Below, piece by piece: positions 1-8,980 of a stretch of 64,000 nt of DNA. The DNA is from Rhizobium viscosum (GTDB lineage: Bacteria > Pseudomonadota > Alphaproteobacteria > Rhizobiales > Rhizobiaceae). Made by a program: the position numbers and the translations under genes. The DNA lies in contig NZ_JADBEC010000002.1 of NCBI RefSeq assembly GCF_014873945.1, positions 1,302,001-1,366,000 of the forward strand, read 5' to 3'. How positions within the stretch are numbered: position 1 is the stretch's first letter; each line of letters opens with the position of its first letter. Under the pieces are notes generated by a model that was not told the DNA's origin, made no database searches, and saw only the letters and a program-made list of their open reading frames with translations.

Positions 1-2
1 CG

Positions 3-1100
3 ATCGGCCAGCAGCAGCTCGTCGAGATCGCCAAGGCAATGTCGCTGAACGCCCGCATCTTGATCATGGACGAGCCGACATCGGCGCTGTCGGCAGCAGA
101 AGTGGAGATCCTCTTCAAGGTGATCAGCGAACTGAAGGCGCAAGGGGTGGCGATCGTCTATATCTCGCATCGCCTCGAAGAGCTCATGCGGATCGGTGAT
201 TACATCACCGTGCTGCGCGACGGGCAGATTACCGGCCACGCCATGGTCAGGGATATCGACACACGCTGGATCGTGCGCTCGATGATCGGATCGGATGCCA
301 AGGATTTTGCGAAATCCGAAGATCATGCGCTCGGCAAGGAAATGTTCCGCGCCGAAGGCATCAGCCTGCCGCGTTCGACCGGCGGGCTTGCCGTCGACAA
401 TGTCTCACTGTCGGTCAAGGCGGGCGAAATCCTCGGCATTTACGGCCTGATGGGCGCCGGGCGCAGCGAATTTTTCGAATGCGTCATCGGTCGCCATGCG
501 CATTCGACCGGCAAGATCTTTATCGACGGCAGGCAAGTGCGGGCGCGGGATACGACACGGCGCATCCGCCGGGGTCTGGCGCTCATTCCCGAGGACCGGC
601 AGCGCGAGGGCCTAGTGCAGGTTCTCTCCATCGCCTCCAACCTGACGCTTGCCAGCCTCGGCCGCTTCACACGCCTCTTCCATATCAATTCCAGGGCCGA
701 GAAGAACGCCATCTCCGAGGCGATCCGCGATCTGTCTATCAAGGCGCCGAACCCGGACTTCGAGGTCACCTCCATGTCCGGCGGCAACCAGCAGAAAGTG
801 GTCATCGGCAAGGCGCTGATGACCAATCCCAAAGTTCTGTTGATGGACGAGCCGAGCCGCGGCATCGATGTCGGCGCCAAGGCGGATGTTTTCCGCACCA
901 TGCGCCGGCTTGCCGCCAATGGCCTTGCCATCCTGTTTTCAACCTCCGACCTCGAAGAGGTCATGGCGCTTTCCGATCGCATCGCGGTGCTCAGCAACGG
1001 CCATCTCATCGCCGTCTTCGACCGCGCCGAAGCAACCGAAGACGCCATCATCGCTGCCTCCGCCAAGGGGCACGAACATCAAGGGAAACTCGCGTCATGA
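3..1100 (+). CDS. Sugar ABC transporter ATP-binding protein, 5'-truncated (RbsA/MglA type)
   Basis: This is the C-terminal 365 residues of a double-domain sugar-import ATPase; the reading frame is already open at base 3, so the true start lies outside the window. What remains is the end of the first nucleotide-binding domain (Walker B MDEPTSALS, then the switch His in YISHR) and the complete second domain. The second domain has the degenerate P-loop GLMGAGRSE typical of this family, the signature MSGGNQQK and Walker B LLMDEPSRGID. It would energise uptake of a monosaccharide with the permease that overlaps its stop by four bases. The downstream ApsD-like and ApnL-like enzymes suggest the substrate is D-apiose or a related branched sugar; that part is inference from context. 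Confidence 0.93.
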   Translation: MGQQQLVEIAKAMSLNARILIMDEPTSALSAAEVEILFKVISELKAQGVAIVYISHRLEELMRIGDYITVLRDGQITGHAMVRDIDTRWIVRSMIGSDAKDFAKSEDHALGKEMFRAEGISLPRSTGGLAVDNVSLSVKAGEILGIYGLMGAGRSEFFECVIGRHAHSTGKIFIDGRQVRARDTTRRIRRGLALIPEDRQREGLVQVLSIASNLTLASLGRFTRLFHINSRAEKNAISEAIRDLSIKAPNPDFEVTSMSGGNQQKVVIGKALMTNPKVLLMDEPSRGIDVGAKADVFRTMRRLAANGLAILFSTSDLEEVMALSDRIAVLSNGHLIAVFDRAEATEDAIIAASAKGHEHQGKLAS

Positions 1101-2161
1101 CGGCCGCTACCGCATCCACTTCCGCGCCGAAGGGCGCGAATGGCTCCTTCCTCTTGACGCTGATGAAGCTTCGAACCTTCATCGCGCTCTTTGCCGTCAT
1201 CATCTTCTTCTCGATCTTCGCGCCGAACTTCACCTCGACGGCGAACATGATCTTGATGTCGAAACATGTGGCGCTGAACGCGTTCCTCGCGATGGGCATG
1301 ACCTTCGTCATCATCACCGGCGGCATCGATCTCTCGGTCGGTTCGATCGTCGGTCTCTGCGGCATGGTCGCCGGCGGGTTGATCCTCTATGGCATCGAAC
1401 TGCCGATCGGCTATACGGTCTATTTCAACCTCATCGAAATCGTGCTGATCACACTGGCGATCGGCCTCTTCATCGGCCTGATCAACGGCTTGCTGATTAC
1501 CAAGCTCAACGTCGCGCCCTTCATCGCCACACTCGGCACGCTCTATGTCGCCCGAGGCCTGGCATTGCTTTCCTCCGACGGCCAGACCTTTCCGAACCTC
1601 GTCGGCCGGCCGGAATATGCAACGACGGGCTTCGATTTCTTCGGTGCCGGCCGCGTTCTCGGCCTGCCGGTGTCGATCTGGATCCTGATCGTGCTGGCGC
1701 TGGTAGCCGCTTACGTCGCGCGCTCGACGCCGATCGGCCGCCACATCTTTGCCGTCGGCGGCAATGAGCGGGCCGCGCGCATGTCGGGCATCCGTGTCGA
1801 TCTGGTGAAGATCTTCGTCTACATGTTCTCCGGCCTGTGTGCCGCGATCGTCGGCATCGTCATCTCCTCGGAGTTGATGGCCGCGCATCCGGCAACCGGC
1901 GAAAGCTTCGAACTCAACGCGATTGCCGCAGCCGTTCTCGGCGGCACCTCGATGTCGGGCGGACGTGGCACGATCGGAGGAACGATCATCGGTGCCTTCG
2001 TGATCGGCATTCTCTCCGACGGTCTCGTGATGATGGGGGTCTCCTCCTTCTGGCAGATGGTCATCAAGGGCCTGGTCATCATCATCGCCGTCGTCGTCGA
2101 CCAGGCGCAGCGCCGGCTGCAGCAGCGCGTGACCCTCATGCAGATGGCAAAGGCAGGTTGA
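1097..2161 (+). CDS. Sugar ABC transporter permease (RbsC/BPD_transp_2 family)
   Basis: A 354-residue integral membrane permease of the ribose/xylose/galactose type. The ATG at 1097 overlaps the ATPase stop (ATGA), indicating translational coupling, and it fits the family length, whereas the same open frame extends far upstream inside the ATPase gene and should not be used. Hydrophobic segments run throughout, with the conserved family motif GGIDLSVGS near residue 75 and AVLGGTSMSGGRGT near residue 280. It should form the inner-membrane channel for the same sugar as its neighbours. The periplasmic binding protein is not in the window and presumably lies upstream. Confidence 0.93.
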   Translation: MTAATASTSAPKGANGSFLLTLMKLRTFIALFAVIIFFSIFAPNFTSTANMILMSKHVALNAFLAMGMTFVIITGGIDLSVGSIVGLCGMVAGGLILYGIELPIGYTVYFNLIEIVLITLAIGLFIGLINGLLITKLNVAPFIATLGTLYVARGLALLSSDGQTFPNLVGRPEYATTGFDFFGAGRVLGLPVSIWILIVLALVAAYVARSTPIGRHIFAVGGNERAARMSGIRVDLVKIFVYMFSGLCAAIVGIVISSELMAAHPATGESFELNAIAAAVLGGTSMSGGRGTIGGTIIGAFVIGILSDGLVMMGVSSFWQMVIKGLVIIIAVVVDQAQRRLQQRVTLMQMAKAG

Positions 2162-2162
2162 A

Positions 2163-3197
2163 ATGGCTGACTTGAAAGGTGCTTTGATCGGTTGCGGCTT
2201 CTTTGCGATCAATCAGATGCACGCATGGAAGGATGTCGATGGTGCCGCAATCGTGGCGATCTGCGACCGCGATCCGGAACGGCTTGATATCGTCGGTGAG
2301 CAGTTCGGCATCGAACGGCGCTATACGGATGCGGCGGCGATGTTTGCCGATGGCGGCTTCGATTTCGTCGATATCGCCACCACGGTCCAAAGCCACCGGG
2401 CGCTGGTGGAAATGGCGGCGAGCCACAAGATCCCCGCCATCTGCCAAAAACCCTTCGCCAGGACGCTTGTCGATGCCAAGGCGATGGTCGAGGCATGCCG
2501 GAAGGCCGGCATCCCGCTGATGGTGCACGAGAATTTCCGCTGGCAGACGCCCATCCAGGCCGTGCGCCGACTCTTGGACAGCACGGCGATCGGCATACCC
2601 TTCTGGGGCCGCTTCTCCTTCCGCTCCGGCTACGACGTGTTTTCGGGCCAGCCCTATCTCGCCGAAGGCGAACGCTTCATCATCGAGGATCTCGGCATCC
2701 ATACGCTCGATATCGCCCGCTTCATCCTCGGCGACGTCAAGACGCTGACGGCCCGCACCAAGCGCGTCAATCCTAACATCAAGGGCGAGGACGTTGCGAC
2801 GATCCTGCTCGACCACGAAAGCGGCGTGACCTCCGTCGTCGACGTCAGCTACGCGACGAAGCTTGGCACCGAACCTTTCCCGGAAACGCTGATCGAGCTC
2901 GACGGCACCGATGGCACGATCCGCCTTTCGGCCGGTTATCGGCTCGAAGTGACCAATGCGGCCGGCACGGTCGTTTCCGATGCCTCGCCGCAGCTGCTCT
3001 CCTGGGCATCACGTCCCTGGCACAACATCCAGGAAAGCGTCTATGCAATCCAGAAGCACTGGGTTGACCGATTGAAAAATGGAGGCGAGCCGGCAACGTC
3101 AGGCGTCGACAATCTCAAGACCTTTGCCCTTGTCGAAGCGGCCTATGACAGTGCCGCGTCAGGCAAGACCATCGACGTGGAGGCCATGCTCAGATGA
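2163..3197 (+). CDS. apsD: Gfo/Idh/MocA oxidoreductase, probable D-apiose dehydrogenase
   Basis: A 344-residue NAD-dependent dehydrogenase. The N-terminus shows a Rossmann motif (ALIGCGFFAINQ), followed by the Gfo/Idh/MocA signature around CQKPFA (Lys as catalytic residue) and the C-terminal alpha/beta substrate domain containing EDLGIHTLDIARF with its active-site His. ApsD enzymes oxidise D-apiose to D-apionolactone. The assignment rests on the overall family look, the ABC transporter just upstream and, most of all, the ApnL-like lactonase that overlaps its stop by four bases. A dehydrogenase for another branched or rare sugar remains possible. The start is preceded by AGGTTG and lies directly after the permease stop. 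Confidence 0.72.
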   Translation: MADLKGALIGCGFFAINQMHAWKDVDGAAIVAICDRDPERLDIVGEQFGIERRYTDAAAMFADGGFDFVDIATTVQSHRALVEMAASHKIPAICQKPFARTLVDAKAMVEACRKAGIPLMVHENFRWQTPIQAVRRLLDSTAIGIPFWGRFSFRSGYDVFSGQPYLAEGERFIIEDLGIHTLDIARFILGDVKTLTARTKRVNPNIKGEDVATILLDHESGVTSVVDVSYATKLGTEPFPETLIELDGTDGTIRLSAGYRLEVTNAAGTVVSDASPQLLSWASRPWHNIQESVYAIQKHWVDRLKNGGEPATSGVDNLKTFALVEAAYDSAASGKTIDVEAMLR

Positions 3198-5041
3198 CCA
3201 CGGACGCCTTCGCCCTCTACGGCACGCACGAGGCCGAAGCGCATCCGGTCCGCCTGACTGCCGGGCGTCTTTCGGCCGATCTTGCCAACGGCAATCTGCG
3301 GACGATCCGCTATGACGGCATCGAGGTGCTGCGTGCCGTCTCCTATCTGGTGCGCGACCGCGACTGGGGGACTTATACCCCCCGGATCGAGGATCTCTGG
3401 GTCGAGCAGGGCAACGGTACCTTTTCCGTCCGCTATGTCGCCCATTGCAAGGGACCAGAAGACACAAGGCTTGCCATTTCGGTGCATATTGCGGCCACGG
3501 AAGGAGAGTTGATCTTCGAGGCAGGAGCCCTTTCGCCAACCGGTTTCGAGACCAATCGCTGCGGCTTCTGCATCCTGCATCCGATCGTCGGCATTGCCGG
3601 AAGGCCGGCCAGGGTCGAGCATGTGGACGGCAGCGTGAACGAGACGCGTTTTCCCGACCAGATAGAGCCCTGGCAACCCTTCAAGGATGTGCGGGCGATT
3701 GCCCATCAGGTGCTGCCGGGCGTTTCGGCCGAATGCCGCATGGAAGGCGATACGTTCGAGATGGAGGATCAGCGCAACTGGTCCGACGCCTCCTACAAGA
3801 CGTACGTGCGCCCACTGGCGCTGCCCTGGCCCTATCAGATCGCCGCACATGAACTGGTGCGGCAGAGGATCGTCCTTTCCATCCGCGACACCAGAAGCGG
3901 ACGGACGCCCACCGCCGGCTCGACCGCTGGCGCCATCCGGCTCGAACCGGGGGAGCGCAGCGGCACTATGCCGGCCATTGGCCTGATCGTTACGCCCGAT
4001 GAAGCCAAGGCCGTGCTTGCAGCCGGTGATCTGCTCTCCGAGATTGCCCCGCAGGAATTGCTCTTCCACTTCGACCCCAATGCCGGACATGGTGCGCAAG
4101 TCTTGGAGGATTTTGCCGCGATTGCCGCGCTTCATCGCCGACGGTCGACACTGGAGATCGCCCTGCCCTGCAAGCAGTCGCCAAGATCCGAAACCGCCGA
4201 AATTGCCAAGCAGATGCAGGCTGCGGGTTTCCGCCCCGATGCCATCCTGATCTCCCCTTCCGTCGACCGGCAGTCGACGCCTCCCGGCAGCAAGTGGCCC
4301 GAATGCCCGCCGCTTGAGGAGGTCTATGCCGCAGCGCACGAGGCCTTTGCCGGTATTCGCATCGGCGGCGGCATGCTGAGCTACTTCACCGAGCTCAACC
4401 GCAAGCGCGTGCCTCCCGATCGCCTCGGTTTTATCAGCCACTGCACCAACCCGATCGTCCATGCCGCCGATGATCTCAGCGTCATGCAGACTTTGGAGGC
4501 GCTGCCCTTCATCACCGGTTCGGTGCGCGCCATCTATGGCGACAAACCCTACCGGATCGGCCCATCGACCGTTCCCATGCGACAAAACCCCTATGGCAGC
4601 CGCACCATGGACAATCCGTCAGGTGGCCGCATTCCGATGGCAAATCGCGATCCACGTCACAATGGCCGCTTTGGGGAAGCCTTTGCACTCGGTTACGCCA
4701 TCCGCGTACTCGACGCCAACATCGAATGCCTGACGCTTGCAGCGCTGACAGGCCCCTTTGGCCTTATTGCCGGTAAGGCAGAGCCAACGGAAGAAGGCGG
4801 CAACAGGCCGCTTTTTAACATCGTGAAGCAGCTGTCCAGCCTTGCCGGGTCAGCCTGGATTGGCTGCACGTCTTCGCATCCGTCGAAGGTTCTGGCCTTC
4901 CTGTCGGGGTCGACGCTGCATATCGTCAATCTGACGGCCCAAGAGCAAAGCATCGATATCAGTGCCTTCGGCTCGGACTCGCAAGACAAGAGCATGGCGC
5001 TTGCGCCTTTTGGTACGGCGTCGATCAAACTCGACGTTTAG
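3194..5041 (+). CDS. apnL: Probable D-apionolactone lactonase (ApnL-like)
   Basis: A 615-residue protein without signal peptide, starting at an ATGA overlap with the apsD-like gene. Its length, N-terminal beta-rich start (ALYGTHEAEAHPVRL) and central barrel-like part with FISHCTNPIVHAADD match my recollection of the ApnL D-apionate lactonase family described with D-apiose catabolism. ApnL hydrolyses D-apionolactone, the product of ApsD, to D-apionate, so the pair forms two consecutive steps. The next enzymes of the known pathways (an ApnO oxidoisomerase or a RuBisCO-like protein route) are absent here and may lie before base 1 or elsewhere. No catalytic residue was assigned by eye. Confidence 0.65.
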   Translation: MTTDAFALYGTHEAEAHPVRLTAGRLSADLANGNLRTIRYDGIEVLRAVSYLVRDRDWGTYTPRIEDLWVEQGNGTFSVRYVAHCKGPEDTRLAISVHIAATEGELIFEAGALSPTGFETNRCGFCILHPIVGIAGRPARVEHVDGSVNETRFPDQIEPWQPFKDVRAIAHQVLPGVSAECRMEGDTFEMEDQRNWSDASYKTYVRPLALPWPYQIAAHELVRQRIVLSIRDTRSGRTPTAGSTAGAIRLEPGERSGTMPAIGLIVTPDEAKAVLAAGDLLSEIAPQELLFHFDPNAGHGAQVLEDFAAIAALHRRRSTLEIALPCKQSPRSETAEIAKQMQAAGFRPDAILISPSVDRQSTPPGSKWPECPPLEEVYAAAHEAFAGIRIGGGMLSYFTELNRKRVPPDRLGFISHCTNPIVHAADDLSVMQTLEALPFITGSVRAIYGDKPYRIGPSTVPMRQNPYGSRTMDNPSGGRIPMANRDPRHNGRFGEAFALGYAIRVLDANIECLTLAALTGPFGLIAGKAEPTEEGGNRPLFNIVKQLSSLAGSAWIGCTSSHPSKVLAFLSGSTLHIVNLTAQEQSIDISAFGSDSQDKSMALAPFGTASIKLDV

Positions 5042-5196
5042 GGCTTTCGGGCACATCGCGCAGACCGGTGGGCATCAGCATCTGTGCCGTGGAGGATGCA
5101 CCGTTTAAAAATCCAGGCCGCGCACATTCTGTGGTTGCTTTTATGTTTATGCTCTCGTAAAACGTTTATATGCGAAATATCGGGCGAGCCGTTACG

Positions 5197-6129
5197 ATGG
5201 ATACGATTCCCACCGAAGGCTTTGATGTGGCTTTGACACTGACCGACACCCTTGATCATCTGCCGGCCAACAAGCGACGCGAACTTGCCCGCGTGCTGGA
5301 GATCATCTTTTTCGAGGTCGAGCAGTTTCGGTCAACCAAGCAATCGGCAAAGAAAGCCAATGGCAAGATCCTCAAGGTCATCCTTTACGGTTCTTACGCC
5401 CGCGGCGACTGGGTGGAAGACCGGCTGAGTGGCTATCGCTCCGATTACGATCTGCTGATCGTCGTCAATTCGGAGAGCTTCGCTCAGGAACAGGAACTTT
5501 GGCTTTCGCTCGATGAAAGATTCCTACAGGAACAGATTGCCCACCGGATCGAAACGCCGGTCATTCCGATCGTCCATAGCCTGCATGACGTCAACGACCA
5601 GCTGTCACGCGGCCGGCCCTTCTTTGTCGATATCGCGCGGGACGGCAAGGTCCTCTACGAAGAGGAAGGGCATCCCCTCGTCGAGCCGAAGCCGCTGACG
5701 CGAGAGGAGGCAGAGATCGAGGCACAGCGGAACTTCAGCGAGTGGAACGAAAACGCGAAGGGGTTCCTGAAGGCAGAGGAAGCCCTAGGCGATGAGTATC
5801 CCAAACAGCGCGCTTTCTTCCTTCATCAGGCGACGGAAGCGCTATATCACTGCCTCCTGCTGACCCTCACGCTCTACAGCCCGAAATCACACCGCATCAA
5901 GGTCTTGCGCTCCAAGGCCGAGGAGGTGGATAAAAGGCTGATCGAGGCTTGGCCGCGCGATGGCCGCATTGGACGCCGGCGCTTCGAGCTTCTCTCGCGC
6001 GCCTATGTCGAGGCGCGCTATTCGCCCAACTATGCGATCGGCGCGGAGGAATTGGAGTGGCTCGTCGAGCGCGTGAAGATCTTGCGGGAATTGGTCGAGA
6101 GAGCCTGCAGAGAGCACTTTGCCAAGTAA
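5197..6129 (+). CDS. Fused MNT nucleotidyltransferase-HEPN protein
   Basis: A roughly 310-residue protein that combines a minimal nucleotidyltransferase domain (core LYGSYARGDW followed by SDYDLLIVV, giving the GS...DxD-type metal site) with a C-terminal helical HEPN-like region (LHQATEALYHCLLL, then YVEARYSPNYAI). In known type VII toxin-antitoxin pairs the MNT enzyme AMPylates and silences the HEPN toxin; here both halves are in one chain. The canonical HEPN RNase motif RxxxxH is not obvious, so the HEPN part may be non-nucleolytic. It stands alone, 150 bases after the sugar operon. An in-frame ATG at 5170 would add nine residues; 5197 was preferred because a GGGCGAG lies upstream. Confidence 0.8.
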   Translation: MDTIPTEGFDVALTLTDTLDHLPANKRRELARVLEIIFFEVEQFRSTKQSAKKANGKILKVILYGSYARGDWVEDRLSGYRSDYDLLIVVNSESFAQEQELWLSLDERFLQEQIAHRIETPVIPIVHSLHDVNDQLSRGRPFFVDIARDGKVLYEEEGHPLVEPKPLTREEAEIEAQRNFSEWNENAKGFLKAEEALGDEYPKQRAFFLHQATEALYHCLLLTLTLYSPKSHRIKVLRSKAEEVDKRLIEAWPRDGRIGRRRFELLSRAYVEARYSPNYAIGAEELEWLVERVKILRELVERACREHFAK

Positions 6130-6448
6130 GGACCATCCGGTCGCCCTAATGGGATTTGAACGGCGTTTCTAGTCGTTCAACTAAACCATTGAAAACATAG
6201 GCCTGAGGCATAATGCGATTTATGGAACTCCCGCTACTAGGAAAAGTGTCATGCCGACGCTACCAAGCCGCGTGAAGTGTCGCGCCTATGGCGATGGGGG
6301 CGATCTGGAAACACAGGGCGTTAACGATCTCCTAACGGATTAAGTGCTTTTCTACTCATCAGTTGCCCCAGGAAAGACAGCCCTGAAACGCATCGCGCGT
6401 TCGGGAGGGTGTTTCTTTGACTTTAGCCTTCATCTCTGGATCAACTCG
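6130..6448. other. Intergenic region upstream of the first ftsI paralogue
   Basis: No convincing gene is seen in these 319 bases. The region is more AT-rich than its neighbours and holds the TTAA-N7-CTAAC element listed separately at 6321-6336. An open frame continues upstream of the chosen ftsI start to 6344, but the extra 35 residues have no counterpart in the paralogue at 19289, so it is treated as leader. Confidence 0.5.
6321..6336 (+). promoter_or_regulatory. CtrA-like site TTAA-N7-CTAAC upstream of ftsI paralogue 1
   Basis: The bases read TTAACGATCTCCTAAC. This matches the alphaproteobacterial CtrA consensus TTAA-N7-TTAA(C) with one mismatch. It lies about 113 bases before the ftsI start. 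The second ftsI paralogue has a similarly placed element (19188-19203), which makes chance less likely. Binding is inference. Confidence 0.45.
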
Positions 6449-8212
6449 ATGAGTCTCATTGCCCGCGTTTTGAAGGTCAAAAGCCGATCCCATATCCTGA
6501 TTACCCGCCAGCCGAACGGGTTTTCGGAAAGGATCCTAGGGACGAAAAAGAAGCGAAGCGGCCAGGCAACGCAGCGCCTGGGGGTTTTGATCGGCGCTTT
6601 CGTCTGTGGGTTCCTTCTGATCGGCGGCCGCCTTATCCAATACGGACTTGCCGAGGAGCCCACCACCGCCTCTCTGGGCAATCCCAATGTCGTCGCATCC
6701 CGGCCTGATATCATCGACCGCAACGGCCAGCTCCTGGCAACCGACCTGAACATGGTCTCCCTCTATGCAGACCCCCGTCGCATCGTCGACGCCGACGAAG
6801 TGGTGGAGAAACTCGCAGCCGTGGTCCCGAACCTCGATTGGCGGGAGACCCATAAGAAGCTGAGGATGGACAGCGGCTTTCAGTGGTTACGGCGCCAACT
6901 GACGCCGAGACAGCAAGCTGACATCCTGGCTCTCGGCCTTCCCGGCATAGGCTTCAGGCCGGAAAAACGTCGTTTCTATCCCGGTGGTCGGTCGGCGGCG
7001 CATATCGTCGGTCACGTGAATGTCGATAATCTGGGCCTAGCGGGCATGGAACGCTATCTCGACCAGCAGGGCCTCGCGGACCTGAGGGCCATCGGTATGA
7101 CGTCAGGCGTTTCGCTCGAACCCGTCAAATTGTCGATCGACATTCGCGTCCAGAATATCGCGCGCGAGGTCGCCGCCAAAGCGATGAGCGCCTATGAGGC
7201 GGAAGCGGCCGGTGCCGTCGTTCTGGACGTCGAGACCGGCGAAGTTCTGGCGATGGCTTCGGTCCCCGACTACGACCCCAACGAACCGTCGCGCACATTG
7301 CCGGACGGCAGCGTAGACAAGGAGTACGAGAAAGGCTGGTTCAACCGGATCAGCAATGCCACCTTCGAAATGGGTTCCACCTTCAAGAGCTTCACGCTGG
7401 CGATGGGGCTGGATGCCGAGAAGATCACCCTGAACTCCGTCGTCGATGCATCCCGTCCGATCCGCATGGGCGGCTTCACGATCAAGGACTTCAAAGGCAA
7501 GAACAGGCCGCTGTCGATCCCGGAGGTCTTTCAGTATTCATCCAATATCGGAACCGCGGCGGTCGCCGACATGGTCGGCATTGAGGGGCATCAACAATTC
7601 CTGACCAAGCTCGGACTTTTGTCGAAGGTGGAGACCGAGATGCCGGGCGTCGCAACGCCGACACAGCCACGCACCTGGAAGAAGATCAATTCGGTCACGA
7701 TCTCCTTCGGCCACGGCGTCGCCACAACCCCGCTGCAAACGGCGTCCGCTGCCGCATCTCTTATCAATGGCGGCAATCTCATTCCACCAACCTTCCTGCC
7801 ACGGTCGCCCGAACAGGCCGCGACGCTGGCGAAAACCGTGGTCAAGCAAAGCACAAGTGCCGATATGCGCTATCTCTTCAGCTGGAACGGACTGAAGGGC
7901 TCAGGCCGCGCTGCTCAGGTCGAGGGCTTCAATGTCGGCGGCAAAACCGGAACTGCCGACAAGGTCGTCAATGGGCGTTATGCCAGTGACTTGAACTTCA
8001 ATGCCTTCGTTGCGGCTTTTCCGATGGACAAGCCGAAATATATGGTCCTCGCGATCATCGATGCGCCGAAGACCGGCGAGCATGGAGGACGCACGGCCGC
8101 ATCCACGGCCGCGCCGATGGTGAAGGAAATCATTGGTCGGGCAGCTCCGCTGCTCGGCGTCCAGCCTCGCTTCGGATCGAGCGATGCACCCTATACGATA
8201 GAAGGCTTTTGA
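6449..8212 (+). CDS. ftsI: FtsI/PBP3-like peptidoglycan transpeptidase, paralogue 1
   Basis: A 587-residue class B penicillin-binding protein. It has a short cytoplasmic tail, one membrane anchor (about residues 42-62, VLIGAFVCGFLLIGG), a pedestal with SRPDIIDRNGQLLATD, and a complete transpeptidase domain: STFK with Ser near 310, SSN near 364-366 and KTGT near 499. It should cross-link septal peptidoglycan and be a beta-lactam target. The ATG at 6449 was chosen over 6344 because it aligns with residue 1 of the paralogue at 19289 (both begin MS-L/F-x-x-R). It faces the FMN reductase across 60 bases and flanks one side of the PhzE cluster. A chromosomal ftsI is presumably present elsewhere, so this looks like an accessory copy. 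Confidence 0.88.
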   Translation: MSLIARVLKVKSRSHILITRQPNGFSERILGTKKKRSGQATQRLGVLIGAFVCGFLLIGGRLIQYGLAEEPTTASLGNPNVVASRPDIIDRNGQLLATDLNMVSLYADPRRIVDADEVVEKLAAVVPNLDWRETHKKLRMDSGFQWLRRQLTPRQQADILALGLPGIGFRPEKRRFYPGGRSAAHIVGHVNVDNLGLAGMERYLDQQGLADLRAIGMTSGVSLEPVKLSIDIRVQNIAREVAAKAMSAYEAEAAGAVVLDVETGEVLAMASVPDYDPNEPSRTLPDGSVDKEYEKGWFNRISNATFEMGSTFKSFTLAMGLDAEKITLNSVVDASRPIRMGGFTIKDFKGKNRPLSIPEVFQYSSNIGTAAVADMVGIEGHQQFLTKLGLLSKVETEMPGVATPTQPRTWKKINSVTISFGHGVATTPLQTASAAASLINGGNLIPPTFLPRSPEQAATLAKTVVKQSTSADMRYLFSWNGLKGSGRAAQVEGFNVGGKTGTADKVVNGRYASDLNFNAFVAAFPMDKPKYMVLAIIDAPKTGEHGGRTAASTAAPMVKEIIGRAAPLLGVQPRFGSSDAPYTIEGF

Positions 8213-8272
8213 GGTTGCCCCTTAATCCCCCGTTTGTAGCCACGAGATGCGCTCTTAATGTTGTCAGTCGCA

Positions 8273-8848
8273 TCAAGCCTCTGTCTCCGCGCAGATGCTA
8301 CGGCTGCCGCCTGGGGAAAAGGCTGCCAGTTCGCTTACAACCGAATTGATTCGGCTGGCCAGCTGCCCTGAGGAGACCTGATAGTCCGTGAAATCTCGAT
8401 CCGAGGCATAGACCGCCGTTGGAAGGGTATGGGCCATGAAGAAACCAAAGAGAGGGCGAAGTTGATGTTCGACCATGAGCGCGTGCCGCTCCCCTCCGCC
8501 GGTCGCAGCGATGATAACCGGTTTCGATTTCAGTTCATGAGGATCGAGAAGGTCGATCAGGTGCTTGAAAAGGCCAGGATAGCTGCCCTTGAAGGTGGGC
8601 GATCCTACGATCAAAAGGTCGGCGGCGACGATCGCCTCGAAAATCCGCGCCGCACTGGGATCAAGGTCTTGTCGACGCGACGCTACTCCAAGGGATGCAC
8701 CGACATCAGCCAAATCGTAGAACGAATGGTGGAAGTCGTAGCTGTCGCACACAAGACGCGCGATATTTTGGACCAAAGCTGCAGTTTTTGAAGGACGATT
8801 AAAGCTACCAGCAATGCTGACAAGCCGGATCTTCGGAAGCGACGGCAT
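8273..8848 (-). CDS. NAD(P)H-dependent FMN reductase (MsuE/SsuE type)
   Basis: A 191-residue flavodoxin-fold reductase. The N-terminal VSIAGSFNRPSKT is the FMN phosphate loop and GSPTFKGSYPGLFKHLIDL is the characteristic central motif. It would supply reduced FMN to a two-component monooxygenase. The closest candidate partner is the NtaA-like monooxygenase at 17693, since this gene ends the divergent operon of the same cluster. The start at 8848 follows AGGAAAG at good spacing; the open frame runs further upstream to 8977 but those residues are not family-like. A close paralogue lies at 38475, sharing the block around TLPTAVYASDRDF. Confidence 0.88.
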   Translation of the reverse strand: MPSLPKIRLVSIAGSFNRPSKTAALVQNIARLVCDSYDFHHSFYDLADVGASLGVASRRQDLDPSAARIFEAIVAADLLIVGSPTFKGSYPGLFKHLIDLLDPHELKSKPVIIAATGGGERHALMVEHQLRPLFGFFMAHTLPTAVYASDRDFTDYQVSSGQLASRINSVVSELAAFSPGGSRSICAETEA

Positions 8849-8980
8849 GTTCAATGTGTCTTTCCTTTGAAATTTTTCATTCGATGCGCAGATATGACGG
8901 AGTTCAATTTCCACCGTGCTTTTGCTCTCGCGGGACGCCATCGCCGGGTCGGAGCGAAGGGCAAGCCTCGAGGGCATCCG

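Noticed and set aside
1079..2212. 377-codon minus-strand open frame
   Set aside because: It is antisense to the sugar permease, low complexity and rich in Asp/Arg/His, a typical shadow of a GC-rich gene.
3143..4585. 480-codon minus-strand open frame
   Set aside because: It lies entirely antisense to the ApnL-like gene and shows no family motifs.
6344..6448. N-terminal extension of the first ftsI paralogue
   Set aside because: The extra 35 residues have no counterpart in the paralogue, which aligns from the Met at 6449.
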